This document shows, in pieces, positions 52,824 to 62,921 of a stretch of DNA of 64,000 nt; position 1 is the first letter of the stretch; each line of letters opens with the position of its first letter. The position numbers were made by a program, and so were the translations under genes. The DNA is from an uncultured Acidimicrobiales bacterium (GTDB lineage Bacteria; Actinomycetota; Acidimicrobiia; Acidimicrobiales; SZUA-35), in NCBI GenBank assembly GCA_938021675.1, contig CALIFY010000025.1:124001-188000 (forward strand), written 5' to 3'. Below the pieces are notes generated by a model that saw only the letters and a program-made list of their open reading frames with translations, had not been told where the DNA came from and ran no database searches.

Positions 52824-54467
52824 ATGGCTGACCTCAGCATGACCGTAGGCTCGACCGACGTCCCGTTGCTCGACGAGACCATCGGAGCCAATCTGGCCGC
52901 CACCGTGGCCGTCTACCCGGATCATGAGGCATTGATCGCAACCCACCAGGACATCAGATGGACATGGTCTGAGCTTGGGCGACGGATCGATGAAACAGCC
53001 CGCGCTTTTTTGGCCAGTGGTTTCGAGCCCGGTGACCGGCTCGGTATTTGGGCCCCGAACTGTGCCGAGTGGGTTCTGGTCCAGTTCGCCTCGGCCCAGA
53101 TCGGCGTCATTTTGGTCAACATCAACCCGGCGTACCGAAGCCATGAGGTCCGCTACGCCCTCCAACAATCCGGATGTCGAGGCCTCGTCGCGGCAGAGAC
53201 CTTCAAGACCAGCGACTATCGAGCGATGGTGGACGAAGTCCGACACGACCTTCCGGATCTTGAGCATGTGTACTACCTCGGAACCGACGGCTGGACCGAG
53301 CTCCTGGCAACTGCAACACAAGTCACCACGGCCGAAGTCGACGAAGTCGGAGCCACCCTCAACCCAGACGACCCGATCAACATTCAGTACACGTCGGGCA
53401 CGACCGGTTACCCAAAAGGAGCGACGCTCAGCCACCGCAACATAGTGAACAACGCCTTTTTCGTCGGCCAAGGATGCGGTTACACGCCCGAGGATCGAGT
53501 GTGTATTCCAGTCCCCTTGTACCACTGCTTTGGCATGGTGATGGGCGTGCTCGGGTGTTCAACCCACGGATCGACCATCGTGCTTCCTGGCGATGCATTC
53601 GACTCGGCGACGACGCTGAAGACGGTGACCGACGAGCGATGCACCAGTCTGTACGGTGTCCCAACCATGTTCATCGCCATGTTGGCCGATCCAAACTTCG
53701 AGGCATACGACTTCAGCACGCTCCGCACCGGGATCATGGCCGGGTCACCCTGCCCGATCGAAATCATGAAGCAGTGCATCGAACGGATGAATATGGACGA
53801 AGTGACCATCTGCTATGGCATGACGGAAACATCCCCGGTTTCCACCCAGACCGCTGGCGACGATCCGATCGACAAACGGGTCGGGTCCGTCGGGCAAGTC
53901 CACCCTCACGTCGAGATCAAGATCGTCGATCCCGAGACTGGCCAGGTGGTGCCAAGAGGCCGGTCCGGCGAGTTCTGTACCCGCGGTTACTCGGTAATGC
54001 TCGGCTACTGGAACGATGAGGCTCGGACGACCGACGCCATCGACACCGACGGTTGGATGCATACCGCAGACCTGGCCGCAATGGACGCCGATGGGTACGT
54101 CAATATCGTTGGGCGCACCAAGGACATGATCATTCGTGGCGGGGAAAACGTGTACCCCCGAGAGATTGAAGAATTTCTTTATGGACACCCCAAGATCCGC
54201 GATGTGCAGGTCGTCGGGGTCCCCGATGATCGATACGGCGAGGAAGTCATGGCGTGGATTCAGACCGATGGCGGCGTTGAGCTAGGGGTCGACGAGGTGC
54301 GGGAGTATTGCCGGGACAAGATCGCCCACTTCAAGATCCCGCGGTATGTGGCCATGACCGACGAGTTCCCCATGACGGTCACCGGCAAGATACAAAAGTT
54401 CAAACTCCGCGACGATGCCATCGACCAACTGGGTCTCCGGGCCGCAACCAGCAGTGAAACGGCGTAA
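52824..54467 (+). CDS. Long/medium-chain acyl-CoA synthetase (FadD-like)
   Basis: 547 residues, AAAGGA about 8 nt before the ATG. The AMP-binding P-loop is [18 protein letters not shown], followed by GMTETSPVS and the hinge region [44 protein letters not shown], and the catalytic Lys in [13 protein letters not shown]. It activates a fatty or other carboxylic acid to its CoA ester through an acyl-AMP. The overall sequence resembles the fatty-acyl-CoA synthase group rather than acetyl-CoA synthetases. A 255-residue opposite-strand frame is an artefact. Confidence 0.9.
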   Translation: MADLSMTVGSTDVPLLDETIGANLAATVAVYPDHEALIATHQDIRWTWSELGRRIDETARAFLASGFEPGDRLGIWAPNCAEWVLVQFASAQIGVILVNINPAYRSHEVRYALQQSGCRGLVAAETFKTSDYRAMVDEVRHDLPDLEHVYYLGTDGWTELLATATQVTTAEVDEVGATLNPDDPINIQYTSGTTGYPKGATLSHRNIVNNAFFVGQGCGYTPEDRVCIPVPLYHCFGMVMGVLGCSTHGSTIVLPGDAFDSATTLKTVTDERCTSLYGVPTMFIAMLADPNFEAYDFSTLRTGIMAGSPCPIEIMKQCIERMNMDEVTICYGMTETSPVSTQTAGDDPIDKRVGSVGQVHPHVEIKIVDPETGQVVPRGRSGEFCTRGYSVMLGYWNDEARTTDAIDTDGWMHTADLAAMDADGYVNIVGRTKDMIIRGGENVYPREIEEFLYGHPKIRDVQVVGVPDDRYGEEVMAWIQTDGGVELGVDEVREYCRDKIAHFKIPRYVAMTDEFPMTVTGKIQKFKLRDDAIDQLGLRAATSSETA

Positions 54468-54496
54468 CGGGCCCGATCACCGAGGAGCTGATGATC

Positions 54497-55159
54497 ATGA
54501 AGGTCGAAGTCTGGTCAGACGTCGTCTGCCCTTGGTGCTACATCGGGAAACGACGGTTTGAGTCAGCTGTCGAAGCGTTCGAGGCCGAAACTGGCGATGC
54601 GGTAGAGGTACGGTTTCGACCGTTTATGCTCGACCCATCGGCGCCGTCGACGGCACGGCCGGTCTTGGAGGTTTACGAGCGCAAGTTCGGTGGACCGGAT
54701 GCGGCCCGGCAACTGGTCGACCGAGTGACAGCGGAAGCATCGGGCGTAGGACTCGACTTCAGGATGAACGACGCCAAGCGGGCAAACACACTCCCCGCTC
54801 ACCGCCTTCTCGTACTTGCCGAACGACACGGGTCGCAGGCCGAGCTGAAGGAGCGGCTCCTTCATGCGTACTTCGCCGAAGGGGCCGACATTGGGGATCG
54901 GGACGTTCTGGTCGGTCAGGCGGAATCGGTCGGCATCGACTCCGAGGTCGCTCGCTCCTGGCTAGCTGGCGACGGCGGCCGAGTTGAGGTGGCGACAAGT
55001 CTGGAGTTCGCCGCGGCAAACGGCATCACCAGCGTGCCGACATACGTATTCGACCGGCGGGTTTCCGTCCCTGGGGCACAGCCACCCGAGGTATTCGTCC
55101 GCGTTCTTCAACAGGTTCACGCCAGCGATGGACCGGAGCAGCTCATCGAACCGGACTAG
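54497..55159 (+). CDS. DsbA family oxidoreductase (FrnE-like)
   Basis: 220 residues from the second ATG (54497), because GAGGAG sits 9 nt before it but only 3 nt before the first ATG at 54491. It begins KVEVWSDVVCPWCYIGKRRFE, with the thioredoxin-like CPWC active site near residue 11, an all-helical insertion and the cis-Pro loop NGITSVPTYVFD. No signal peptide, so it is cytoplasmic, like FrnE/2-hydroxychromene isomerase-type DsbA proteins. The substrate is unknown. Confidence 0.88.
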   Translation: MKVEVWSDVVCPWCYIGKRRFESAVEAFEAETGDAVEVRFRPFMLDPSAPSTARPVLEVYERKFGGPDAARQLVDRVTAEASGVGLDFRMNDAKRANTLPAHRLLVLAERHGSQAELKERLLHAYFAEGADIGDRDVLVGQAESVGIDSEVARSWLAGDGGRVEVATSLEFAAANGITSVPTYVFDRRVSVPGAQPPEVFVRVLQQVHASDGPEQLIEPD

Positions 55160-55278
55160 CTTCCCGTTAACGACGGACGGTGTGGGCGTGGCCTACCGAC
55201 CGAGATCTTTGGACCGGTCCGTGCCGCTCTCAAGCTCGGTTCCACGCGACGACCATCGATGACCTATCGTCGAGAGCG

Positions 55279-55839
55279 ATGGATCTCAAGCGTATCGAGG
55301 CTGCCGTCCGTGAGATTCTCGAGTCGGTAGGAGAAGATCCCGATCGCGATGGTCTGCAAGACACACCGGCTCGGGTTGCTCGCTCCTACACCGAGTTACT
55401 TCGCGGCTACCAAGAAGACCCGGGCCGTCACCTGGAACGACAGTTCGAAGTCGATCACGACGAGATGGTGATAGTCAGGGACATCCCGTTCAGCTCGCTC
55501 TGCGAGCATCACATGTTGCCATTCATCGGTCGAACACACGTCGCATACCTTCCAGGGCCAGACGGAACGGTGTGCGGCCTATCAAAACTGGCCAGGGTGG
55601 TAGATGGATTCGCGACCCGACTCCAAGTTCAGGAGCGGCTCACGGCACAGGTCGCCGACGCAATCCGCGACCGCCTCAGCGCCGCCGGCGTACTCGTCGT
55701 CGTCGAGGCCGAACACCTCTGCATGTCGATGCGGGGAGTGAAAAAACCGGGAGCGATGACGTCGACGTCCGCCGTACGGGGATTGCTCAAAGAGAGCGCC
55801 GCGACACGGGCCGAAGCGCTCGAGCTCATCCGAAACTGA
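55279..55839 (+). CDS. folE: GTP cyclohydrolase I
   Basis: 186 residues from the ATG at 55279 ([37 protein letters not shown]). Zinc ligands lie in [10 protein letters not shown] and in [11 protein letters not shown]. The [21 protein letters not shown] stretch is invariant in the family. It turns GTP into dihydroneopterin triphosphate, the first step of folate synthesis. No other folate gene is adjacent in the window. Confidence 0.95.
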   Translation: MDLKRIEAAVREILESVGEDPDRDGLQDTPARVARSYTELLRGYQEDPGRHLERQFEVDHDEMVIVRDIPFSSLCEHHMLPFIGRTHVAYLPGPDGTVCGLSKLARVVDGFATRLQVQERLTAQVADAIRDRLSAAGVLVVVEAEHLCMSMRGVKKPGAMTSTSAVRGLLKESAATRAEALELIRN

Positions 55840-55879
55840 CGCCTCGGAGCCGTCGTTCGTCCAATATCGCCGCCCGCGG

Positions 55880-56512
55880 TCAGACGGCCAGCGGAAGTTG
55901 GCCGGCGACGAAGCGCTCGGCCATGACGAGCATCACCGCCCAATATCCATCGATCGGTTGAATCAGGTCGTCGGTCAGTATCTCGATCTTTTCGACCGGT
56001 TGGCCGGGCCGCCACTGGAGCCCCGGCACCGTCGCACGGAGACCGGCCAGTACCGAGAGCAACTCGTCGGCCCGCACCTCGACGAGTCCTTCAACCTCGT
56101 TTGGGTCCGGAGCAAAGCGATCGATCGGCCGGTCGTCGCTGAGAAGAAACACGTGGACCCGCTCCCGGTTCTGTCCCTCGCCGTTGTCATCGGCCAGAAG
56201 GCGAACGCCGAGCGGAACGAGTTCGTCGCGATCTACCTCGATTCCGAGTTCCTCATCGATTTCTCGAACACCGTCGGTCGGGCTCTCACCAGACAAGAGG
56301 TGGCCGGTGGCCGACAGATCGAGCAATCCGGGAAAGGCGGTAGCGGCCCGATGACGGCGTTGAAGAACGACGGTCGCCGGTGACGAAGATCGAACGACGA
56401 GACAGTGAAACGTCTGGTGCCAGCGGCCTTCGGCATGGACCTCACGTCGCGACGCACGACCCAGCGGTTTCCCCGAGGCCGTCAGCACATCGATCACCTC
56501 ATCAGCACTCAT
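55880..56512 (-). CDS. Nudix hydrolase (IPP isomerase/YfcD-like)
   Basis: 210 residues from the ATG at 56512, with AGGAG about 7 nt upstream; a frame opened 42 codons earlier is not supported. The start DEVIDVLTASGKPLGRASRREVHAEGRWHQTFHCLVV matches the Nudix group that includes isopentenyl diphosphate isomerase. The Nudix box is GHLLSGESPTDGVREIDEELGIEV with all key Glu residues. The substrate is probably a nucleoside or isoprenoid diphosphate. It follows the MFS gene on the same strand. Confidence 0.88.
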   Translation of the reverse strand: MSADEVIDVLTASGKPLGRASRREVHAEGRWHQTFHCLVVRSSSPATVVLQRRHRAATAFPGLLDLSATGHLLSGESPTDGVREIDEELGIEVDRDELVPLGVRLLADDNGEGQNRERVHVFLLSDDRPIDRFAPDPNEVEGLVEVRADELLSVLAGLRATVPGLQWRPGQPVEKIEILTDDLIQPIDGYWAVMLVMAERFVAGQLPLAV

Positions 56513-56638
56513 TTCATTCTCCTGTTGCCAACGTTGGCGGCGCGTTGGTTCCGCATACGACCCCCGATGGATCGATCGGTCCACGGTAACGGCGCCGTCG
56601 ATGGCCCCAATCCCCCGGATGGCTGCCGCCTGCCACAC

Positions 56639-57844
56639 TCACGCCATGGCCCGATCGATCGATCGGAACAATGGACGGCCGAGAACCAGGAGCGACCCAA
56701 CCACGATGCCCGAAAGTAGGAACACCCACTGCGGGCCCCACCGCTCAGCGATTGCGCCACCGAGAAGGGCGCCGAGCGGTTGAAAGCTCCAGGCCACAAA
56801 GAGATAGGCGGTCATCATCCGACCGAACACCTCATCGGGAACCAACCGCTGACGGATAGTGGCGCTGACCACGTTCCAAGACGGGTCGGACATCCCAGTG
56901 ACCACCGCGCCCAGTACGGCAACCGCTACTACCGTGCCAAGGCCAAACAACAGGGCGGCGATCATGTAGGTCACGACGGCAACGCGCAAGCTGGTGGAGT
57001 GACTGGTCCGGCGAACGATCACTGCCACAAAGAAGGACATAATGACCGATGCGACCCCATCGATGCCCAGCAAGATGCCGAATCCGATATCGGTTAGCCC
57101 GAATCGTTCCTTGGCCAGAACGACGAATACGGCGTTCCCCGCCTCGCCAACGAACGAAAACAGGCCGACGGCCAAGGCCAATGGTCGTAGGACGTCATGA
57201 CCCCACACGTAGCGAAGACCGACGACGATTTGCTGACGAAAGGGAGCAGCCGAGTCGCCGCCATTTGGTCGCCGCCCGGCCGGCACCCGATGCAACGCCA
57301 TCACCGTGGCAACGGCCAACCCGACCGATACGACAAACGGTGCGGCGTGGTCCAGCTGAAACAAAATAGCCCCAAGGGGTGGACCAACAAACAAGTTGGT
57401 CACAGTCTGGGCTGCCGAGATCCGGGAGTTCGCCACCTCCAACACGTCGGCGGCGACCACCTGGCGGACCATAGCCGGCAGCCCGCTATCGGTGAGCACT
57501 TCGCTGACACCGACCGTGAACGCCGCGACGGCCAACAACTCGATCGACGCCATGTCGGCGGTGATGAGCATGGCCAGACCGGCCAACGCTGCACCGCGCC
57601 CCAGTTGAGCGCCGATGGCAACGAGCCGTCGGTCCGATCGGTCGAGGAGCACCCCGGCCGGCAACGCCACGACGAGGAACGGCAAGACCCTCGCCGCCGA
57701 GACGAACGCAACAAGCCGTGCATCGTCGGTCAAGGTGAATGCCATCAGCGGAATGGCGACAAGACCTAACCCATCACCCAGATTGGTGGACGCGAAGGCA
57801 GCCCACAAACGCCAGAACGCTGTGCCAAGTCTCGGGCCGCTCAC
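56639..57844 (-). CDS. Major facilitator superfamily transporter
   Basis: 401 residues, GTG start, with about 11-12 helices. Signature loops are LPAGVLLDRSDRRLVAIGAQLGRG near helix 2-3 and VSATIRQRLVPDEVFGRMMTAYLFVAWSFQPLGALLGG in the second half, as in the MFS_3/EntS-like exporters. These typically export siderophores or drugs; the substrate here is unknown. The gene follows accA3-like by 20 bp on the same strand. Confidence 0.88.
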   Translation of the reverse strand: MSGPRLGTAFWRLWAAFASTNLGDGLGLVAIPLMAFTLTDDARLVAFVSAARVLPFLVVALPAGVLLDRSDRRLVAIGAQLGRGAALAGLAMLITADMASIELLAVAAFTVGVSEVLTDSGLPAMVRQVVAADVLEVANSRISAAQTVTNLFVGPPLGAILFQLDHAAPFVVSVGLAVATVMALHRVPAGRRPNGGDSAAPFRQQIVVGLRYVWGHDVLRPLALAVGLFSFVGEAGNAVFVVLAKERFGLTDIGFGILLGIDGVASVIMSFFVAVIVRRTSHSTSLRVAVVTYMIAALLFGLGTVVAVAVLGAVVTGMSDPSWNVVSATIRQRLVPDEVFGRMMTAYLFVAWSFQPLGALLGGAIAERWGPQWVFLLSGIVVGSLLVLGRPLFRSIDRAMA

Positions 57845-57864
57845 CCCGAGAGATTAACGGTGAA

Positions 57865-59868
57865 TCACTGAGCGCCGTCGTCGGTTTCGACGAGTACCGC
57901 GCCAGCCTCCACCGTGTCACCGGCCGAAACCGACACCGCGCTCACGACCCCCGATGCCGTAGATTTTATGGCCAGTTCCATCTTCATCGCTTCCATGACG
58001 ACCAGTAAGTCTCCAGGCGTTACTTCATCGCCAACGGCTACCGCCACCGCGACGATCGTGCCCGGCATAGATGCCACCGTCGCTCCAGGGGCAACCGTCA
58101 CTCCGGGCGGAGAGAACCGGGGCAGAATCTCGAACACCGCACTTCCGGCAGGCCCGCTCACCGCCACCGACTGGCGGCGGATCTTGGTTCCAAATCGCCG
58201 TCGAACGTTCCCGATCGACAGGTCGGCAACGTCACGATCGAGGAGGAAGAGATGGGCCTTGTCAAGGGTCACGCCATCGACGGCGAGATGCACCAGCCGA
58301 CCTCGCTCAAACCGGTAGTCAACATCGATCACCACGCCACCGAGACTGAGCGAGACCCGCTGCGGTGCCGTCACCACGTTGCGGAATCCGCTCGACACGG
58401 CTGCGGTATGGCGATCGAAGCCGCGGTGGTCGAATTGGACTGCCAGTGCAGCAGCGGCGGCGGCCGCAGCGAGTTCTGGCCCATCGAGCAACGGACGACC
58501 AAGCTCTTTTGGATCGTTGCGGACCAAGAAGTTGCTGTCGCCCTGATCGCCGATGAATTCGGGATGGCGGAGTGTGCGGACCAACAGCTCGCGGTTGGTG
58601 GCAATGCCATCGACCACGGTCCCAGCGAGGGTCGCGGCCAGTCGGCGAGCGGCTACCGTTCGGTTCGGTCCGTGGGTCACCACCTTGGCCACCATCGGAT
58701 CGTAAAACTGCGTCACGATGCCACCGTCAACGCCAAAGGCTGCGTCGACCCTCACCTCGCCATCGGAATGGCCGGGTACCACGAACGCCCGAACCTCACC
58801 GGTCGACGGCCGGTAGTCGTCTGTCGGATCCTCGGCGTACAGCCTGGCCTCCATCGCATGCCCGCGGGGCGAGCCGATCTCGGACTGCTGAGGAACCGGG
58901 CCGCCGGCGGCCACTTCCAATTGGAGCTCGACCAAATCGACTCCGTACACCGCCTCGGTCACCGGATGCTCCACCTGAAGACGGGTGTTTACCTCAAGGA
59001 AGTAGAAATCCCCTGCGGGGCCGAGCAGAAACTCGACGGTCCCCGCTCCGGTGTACCCAATCGATTGGCCGGCCAACACCGCGGCGCTGTGGAGGGCGGA
59101 ACGGCCGGCATCATCGAGCGACGCACTCGGCGACTCCTCGATGATTTTTTGGTGTCGACGCTGAATCGAGCATTCGCGCTCCCCGAAGTGAACTACCCGA
59201 CCGTCCATATCGCCGAAGATCTGGACCTCGACGTGGCGTGACGGCGCAACGTAACGTTCGGCGTAGATCGTTCCGTCACCAAACGCCGACTCGGCCTCGC
59301 GGGCTGCGCCGTCCACCGCCGAGGTCAACCCCGACGGTTCTTCGACGATCCGCATTCCCCGGCCGCCACCTCCAGCCGACGCCTTGATAAGTAGTGGATA
59401 TCCAACGTCGCCGACCGCGGCCGACAGTTCACCGCCGGTCAATCCGGTCACCTCGGTTGAGGGCAGCAAGGGAACGCCGGCCTCGGCCATCAACCGCTTC
59501 GATTCCAGTTTGGAACCCATAGCGGCGATGACCCTGGGAGTCGGACCGACGAAGATCAGCCCGGCGTCGGTAACGGCGCTGGCGAATTCTTCGTTCTCAG
59601 CCAAGAACCCGTACCCGGGATGGACCGCGTCGGCTCCGGTCGATCGGGCAGCCGCGACCACCGCATCGACTCGCAAATACGACTCAGCCGGGGTGTTGGC
59701 TCCCGGAGCGGCGCTGATGCCGACCGACCAGTCGGCCTCGGCCACAAACGCCGCATCGGCGTCGGCATCAGAAAATACCGCAGCCGTCTCAACGCCCAGA
59801 CGGCGGCAGGTTCGAATAATCCGGCGAGCGATCTCGCCCCGGTTGGCGATCAGTAGTCGTTCGATCAC
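57865..59868 (-). CDS. Acyl-CoA carboxylase alpha subunit (biotin carboxylase + biotin carrier)
   Basis: 667 residues. N-terminal biotin carboxylase domain: IERLLIANRGEIARRIIRTCRRLG, VHPGYGFLAENEEFA, ATP-grasp GGGGRGMRIV, EVNTRLQVEHPVTEAVYGVDLVELQLEVAAGGPVP. The C-terminal carrier has the biotinyl-lysine in VMEAMKMEL. This is the alpha subunit that carboxylates biotin for acetyl-, propionyl- or 3-methylcrotonyl-CoA. The beta subunit gene lies 30 bp upstream, so they form one operon. The specific acyl-CoA is set by the beta subunit. Confidence 0.94.
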   Translation of the reverse strand: MIERLLIANRGEIARRIIRTCRRLGVETAAVFSDADADAAFVAEADWSVGISAAPGANTPAESYLRVDAVVAAARSTGADAVHPGYGFLAENEEFASAVTDAGLIFVGPTPRVIAAMGSKLESKRLMAEAGVPLLPSTEVTGLTGGELSAAVGDVGYPLLIKASAGGGGRGMRIVEEPSGLTSAVDGAAREAESAFGDGTIYAERYVAPSRHVEVQIFGDMDGRVVHFGERECSIQRRHQKIIEESPSASLDDAGRSALHSAAVLAGQSIGYTGAGTVEFLLGPAGDFYFLEVNTRLQVEHPVTEAVYGVDLVELQLEVAAGGPVPQQSEIGSPRGHAMEARLYAEDPTDDYRPSTGEVRAFVVPGHSDGEVRVDAAFGVDGGIVTQFYDPMVAKVVTHGPNRTVAARRLAATLAGTVVDGIATNRELLVRTLRHPEFIGDQGDSNFLVRNDPKELGRPLLDGPELAAAAAAAALAVQFDHRGFDRHTAAVSSGFRNVVTAPQRVSLSLGGVVIDVDYRFERGRLVHLAVDGVTLDKAHLFLLDRDVADLSIGNVRRRFGTKIRRQSVAVSGPAGSAVFEILPRFSPPGVTVAPGATVASMPGTIVAVAVAVGDEVTPGDLLVVMEAMKMELAIKSTASGVVSAVSVSAGDTVEAGAVLVETDDGAQ

Positions 59869-59898
59869 CGGCGTTGCTCCTTCATGTGCGGCCTCCGC

Positions 59899-61497
59899 TC
59901 ACATCCGAAATACGCCGTAGCCACGCTGGCCCCGACATTCGTTGGTCAGCACCGCCGACAAGGCGATGGCGAGCACATCGCGGGTGTCCCGGGGATCGAT
60001 CAGCCCGTCGTCGTAGAGCTGGCCAGACATCACCGTCGCCTGCTCCTCGTGGGTGATCTGGTCCTCTATGGCCTTGGTCCTGGCCCGGTCGGCCTCTTCG
60101 TCGAACGGGATACCTCGGTCGGCGGCTGACGCCTTGGCCACGATCGACAACGTTCCAGCCAGCTGCTCCGCGCCCATCACCGCCGTCTTGGCGTTTGGCC
60201 AAACGAAGAGGAACCGAGGGTCATACGAGCGCCCCGCCATGCCATAGTTCCCGGCCCCGTACGAGCCGCCAATCTGTACCGTCAGGTGCGGCACGGTCGA
60301 GTTGGTTACGGCGTTGATTTGGTGCGAGCCATGCTTGACCATCCCTCGCTGCTCGTACTCGGTGCCGACCATGTATCCGGTCACGTTCTGGACGAACAGC
60401 AGCGGGGTGTCGACCTGGTTGGCTAGCTGAATGAACTGGGCCGCCTTGTTGGCATCTTCGTTGAGAAGAACGCCACGGTCATTGGCCAAGACACCGATCG
60501 AATACCCGTTGAGATGAGTAAAGCCGGTTACCAGGTTGGGTCCATACCCCGGCTTGAATTCATCGAGTTCGGAGTCGTCGACGATCCGGGCCAGAACCTC
60601 CCGAATTGGAAAGGGGATCTTGAGATCGGCCGACACGATCCCGAGGAGTTCCTCAGGGTCGTAGCGGGGCGCCAGGGCGGCTCTAGCCGGCTTTGGTCCC
60701 AGCTTGCGGTGGTTGAGGCCGGCCACGATCTGGCGACCGAGACGGATGGCATCGCGCTCGTCGGTTGCGTAGTAGTCCGATACGCCCGACATCGTCGAGT
60801 GCATTTTGGCGCCCCCGAGTTCCTGTTCATCGGCGTCCTCGCCGGTCGCCATCTTCACCAGCGGTGTACCACCGAGGAAGATTTTGGCCTGGTCTTCGAC
60901 CATGACGACGTAGTCGCTGGTGCCTGGCAGATAGGCACCGCCGGCCGTCGAATTACCAAAGACCAATGACACGGTGGGTATGGCAGCCGCCGAGAGCGCG
61001 GTGATGTCTCGAAAAATCTCGCCGGCGGACAAGTACAGCTCAAGCTGATGCGGGAGATCAGCACCTCCCGATTCGACCAGAAACACCATCGGCAGGCGGT
61101 TCTCCCGGCATATGGCCAACGCTCGAAGGATCTTACGAACGGTGATCGGATTCATCGACCCGCCACGCACGGTTGGGTCATTGCCCAAAATCACACACTC
61201 GGTACCGGCGATCTGCCCGATCCCGGTCACCACGGCAGCACCTACGGCAAACTCGGTTTCGGCGGCCGCGGTTACCGACAGTTCGAGGAACGGGGCATCA
61301 GGGTCGACGAGGAGCTCGATCCGTTCTCTGACGAGCAGCCGGCCCCGTGCATGGTGCCTCTCGACGTATTTGTCGCCTCCACCAGCAACCGCCTGATCCA
61401 CCAGGGATTGAAAATGAGCCAGGTGACCTTCCATCGCCGCCCGGTTGACCCGGTAGCTGTCGGATGCGGTGTCCAGAGAAGAATTCAGTGTGACCAT
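59899..61497 (-). CDS. Acyl-CoA carboxylase beta subunit (carboxyltransferase)
   Basis: 532 residues. It has the crotonase-fold double domain with GRLLVRERIELLVDPDAPFLELS at the start, VFLVESGGADLPHQLE, ENGGAYLPG-like GNSTAGGAYLPGTSDYVVMVEDQAKIFLGGTPLVKMATGE, and FVQNVTGYMVGTEYEQRGMVKHGSHQINAVTNSTVPHLTVQIGGSYGAGNYGMAGRSYDPRFLFVWPNAKTAVMGAEQLAG. The ending and these blocks look closest to methylcrotonyl-CoA carboxylases, so leucine catabolism is a good guess. It shares an operon with the alpha subunit downstream. Confidence 0.93.
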   Translation of the reverse strand: MVTLNSSLDTASDSYRVNRAAMEGHLAHFQSLVDQAVAGGGDKYVERHHARGRLLVRERIELLVDPDAPFLELSVTAAAETEFAVGAAVVTGIGQIAGTECVILGNDPTVRGGSMNPITVRKILRALAICRENRLPMVFLVESGGADLPHQLELYLSAGEIFRDITALSAAAIPTVSLVFGNSTAGGAYLPGTSDYVVMVEDQAKIFLGGTPLVKMATGEDADEQELGGAKMHSTMSGVSDYYATDERDAIRLGRQIVAGLNHRKLGPKPARAALAPRYDPEELLGIVSADLKIPFPIREVLARIVDDSELDEFKPGYGPNLVTGFTHLNGYSIGVLANDRGVLLNEDANKAAQFIQLANQVDTPLLFVQNVTGYMVGTEYEQRGMVKHGSHQINAVTNSTVPHLTVQIGGSYGAGNYGMAGRSYDPRFLFVWPNAKTAVMGAEQLAGTLSIVAKASAADRGIPFDEEADRARTKAIEDQITHEEQATVMSGQLYDDGLIDPRDTRDVLAIALSAVLTNECRGQRGYGVFRM

Positions 61498-61529
61498 GAT
61501 CTCGTTCGAAACTATCGCCTGGTGATCGT

Positions 61530-62225
61530 CTAGCGGGGCTCGACGAATCGGGCCCAGCGTTCAAGCGGCATCCGCTCGCTCACGAGCGTGTTAACCGGCG
61601 CATCTGGATCGGCGTACCCGATAGCAACTCCACAGAACAACAGCTCCTCCTCGGCGGCGCCGACGTACTCGCCCACCGCCTCGGACCACATCGTCCACGA
61701 CTCTTGCGGGCACGTGCTGAGCCCAGCCTCGGTGGCCAACAACATGAACGTCTGCAGGAACATCCCAAGGTCTGACCATTGAGGTGGACCCATGTTGACA
61801 TCTATGAAACAGAAGATGGCTGCTGGGGCGCCGAAGAACCGATAGTTTTCAGCCATTCGGGCCAGCCGGGCCGCTTTGTCCTCACGTTCGATCCCAAGCA
61901 AGGCGTACATCTGCTCACCGATGGTGAATCGGTTGGTGCGGTACGGCTCCCAAAGGCTCGGCGGGTAAATGTCGTAGCCCGGTTGTTCGATCTCCCGGCT
62001 GCCGAGATAACCCTGGAAGTCGGCCATTGCACCGGATCCGACGACGTAGACCCGCCACGGCTGGAGGTTCCCGCCCGACGGGGCCCGACTCGCCTTGCGG
62101 AGCAATTCCGCTACCACCTCATCATCGACTGGCGTATCGAGGAAGGCACGAATGGATCGTCGGGTCGAGACCGCTTCGGAGACGGTCAGTGCGTCCGGCC
62201 TACCCGGGTCGCTGGCATCGATCAT
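61530..62225 (-). CDS. Nitroreductase family FMN oxidoreductase
   Basis: 231 residues from the ATG at 62225; a GTG at 62243 adds six. FMN-binding motifs are present: TRRSIRAFLDTPVDDEVV, APSGGNLQPWRVYVV, and FGAPAAIFCFIDV, with the C-terminal GYADPDAPVNTLVSERMPLERWARF. It uses NAD(P)H to reduce nitro or quinone-like compounds. It is upstream of the carboxylase beta gene by 32 bp on the same strand and divergent from the MBL hydrolase gene. Confidence 0.88.
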   Translation of the reverse strand: MIDASDPGRPDALTVSEAVSTRRSIRAFLDTPVDDEVVAELLRKASRAPSGGNLQPWRVYVVGSGAMADFQGYLGSREIEQPGYDIYPPSLWEPYRTNRFTIGEQMYALLGIEREDKAARLARMAENYRFFGAPAAIFCFIDVNMGPPQWSDLGMFLQTFMLLATEAGLSTCPQESWTMWSEAVGEYVGAAEEELLFCGVAIGYADPDAPVNTLVSERMPLERWARFVEPR

Positions 62226-62260
62226 GATGGGACACTCTGCCACGGCTAACGTGGCCTGTC

Positions 62261-62881
62261 ATGGTCGGAGCTCCACAAACCCTTCATTGGGACGACAACG
62301 ACATCGAGGTCCACAAGGTCGTCGTTGGCCCGGTCGACAACAACGTCTTTGTCGTCCGGTGCCGCCACACCGGCGAGGCCGTTCTTCTCGACGCTGCAAA
62401 CGAGCATGAACGGCTGCTCGACCTCTGCGAAACGCTAGGCGTGCGCACCGTGTTGGAGACCCATGGCCACTGGGACCACATTCAAGCCATTCCGCAGATC
62501 CGGGATGCCGGCTACGAGGTTGGGGTGACGGCGGCCGACGCCGCGATGTTGCCCAGCTACGACTACGTGTTGGAGGACGACACGATGATCGAGGTGGGAC
62601 GGGCCAAACTCCACACCATCACCACACCGGGGCATACCCCCGGCTCGATCTGCTTCAAGCTGGTTGACAAACCTCTGCTCTTCAGCGGCGACACACTGTT
62701 TCCTGGCGGCCCGGGGGCGACCGGGTACGACGGCGGCGACTTCTCAACCATCATCGAGTCGATCGACCGGAGGTTGTTCACCCTCCCAGCCAACACGGTT
62801 GTCTTGCCGGGCCATGGCGACGACACCACCATCGAGGCGGAACGTCCACACCTCCAAGAGTGGGTCGATCGAGGGTGGTGA
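62261..62881 (+). CDS. Metallo-beta-lactamase fold hydrolase (glyoxalase II-like)
   Basis: 206 residues. Metal-binding motifs: THGHWDHIQAI (HxHxDH), His in TPGHTPGS, Asp in FSGDTLFPGG and His in LPGHGDD. This set matches glyoxalase II and related thioester hydrolases, so hydrolysis of a thiol ester is plausible. The substrate is not determined. It diverges from the nitroreductase gene across 35 bp. Confidence 0.88.
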   Translation: MVGAPQTLHWDDNDIEVHKVVVGPVDNNVFVVRCRHTGEAVLLDAANEHERLLDLCETLGVRTVLETHGHWDHIQAIPQIRDAGYEVGVTAADAAMLPSYDYVLEDDTMIEVGRAKLHTITTPGHTPGSICFKLVDKPLLFSGDTLFPGGPGATGYDGGDFSTIIESIDRRLFTLPANTVVLPGHGDDTTIEAERPHLQEWVDRGW

Positions 62882-62921
62882 CCGGCGGCTAACCGCTCTT
62901 CTTCAGACCTACTCACCTCGA

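Noticed and set aside
52758-53525. 255-codon opposite-strand frame over the acyl-CoA synthetase
   Set aside because: No recognisable fold and fully inside a certain gene.
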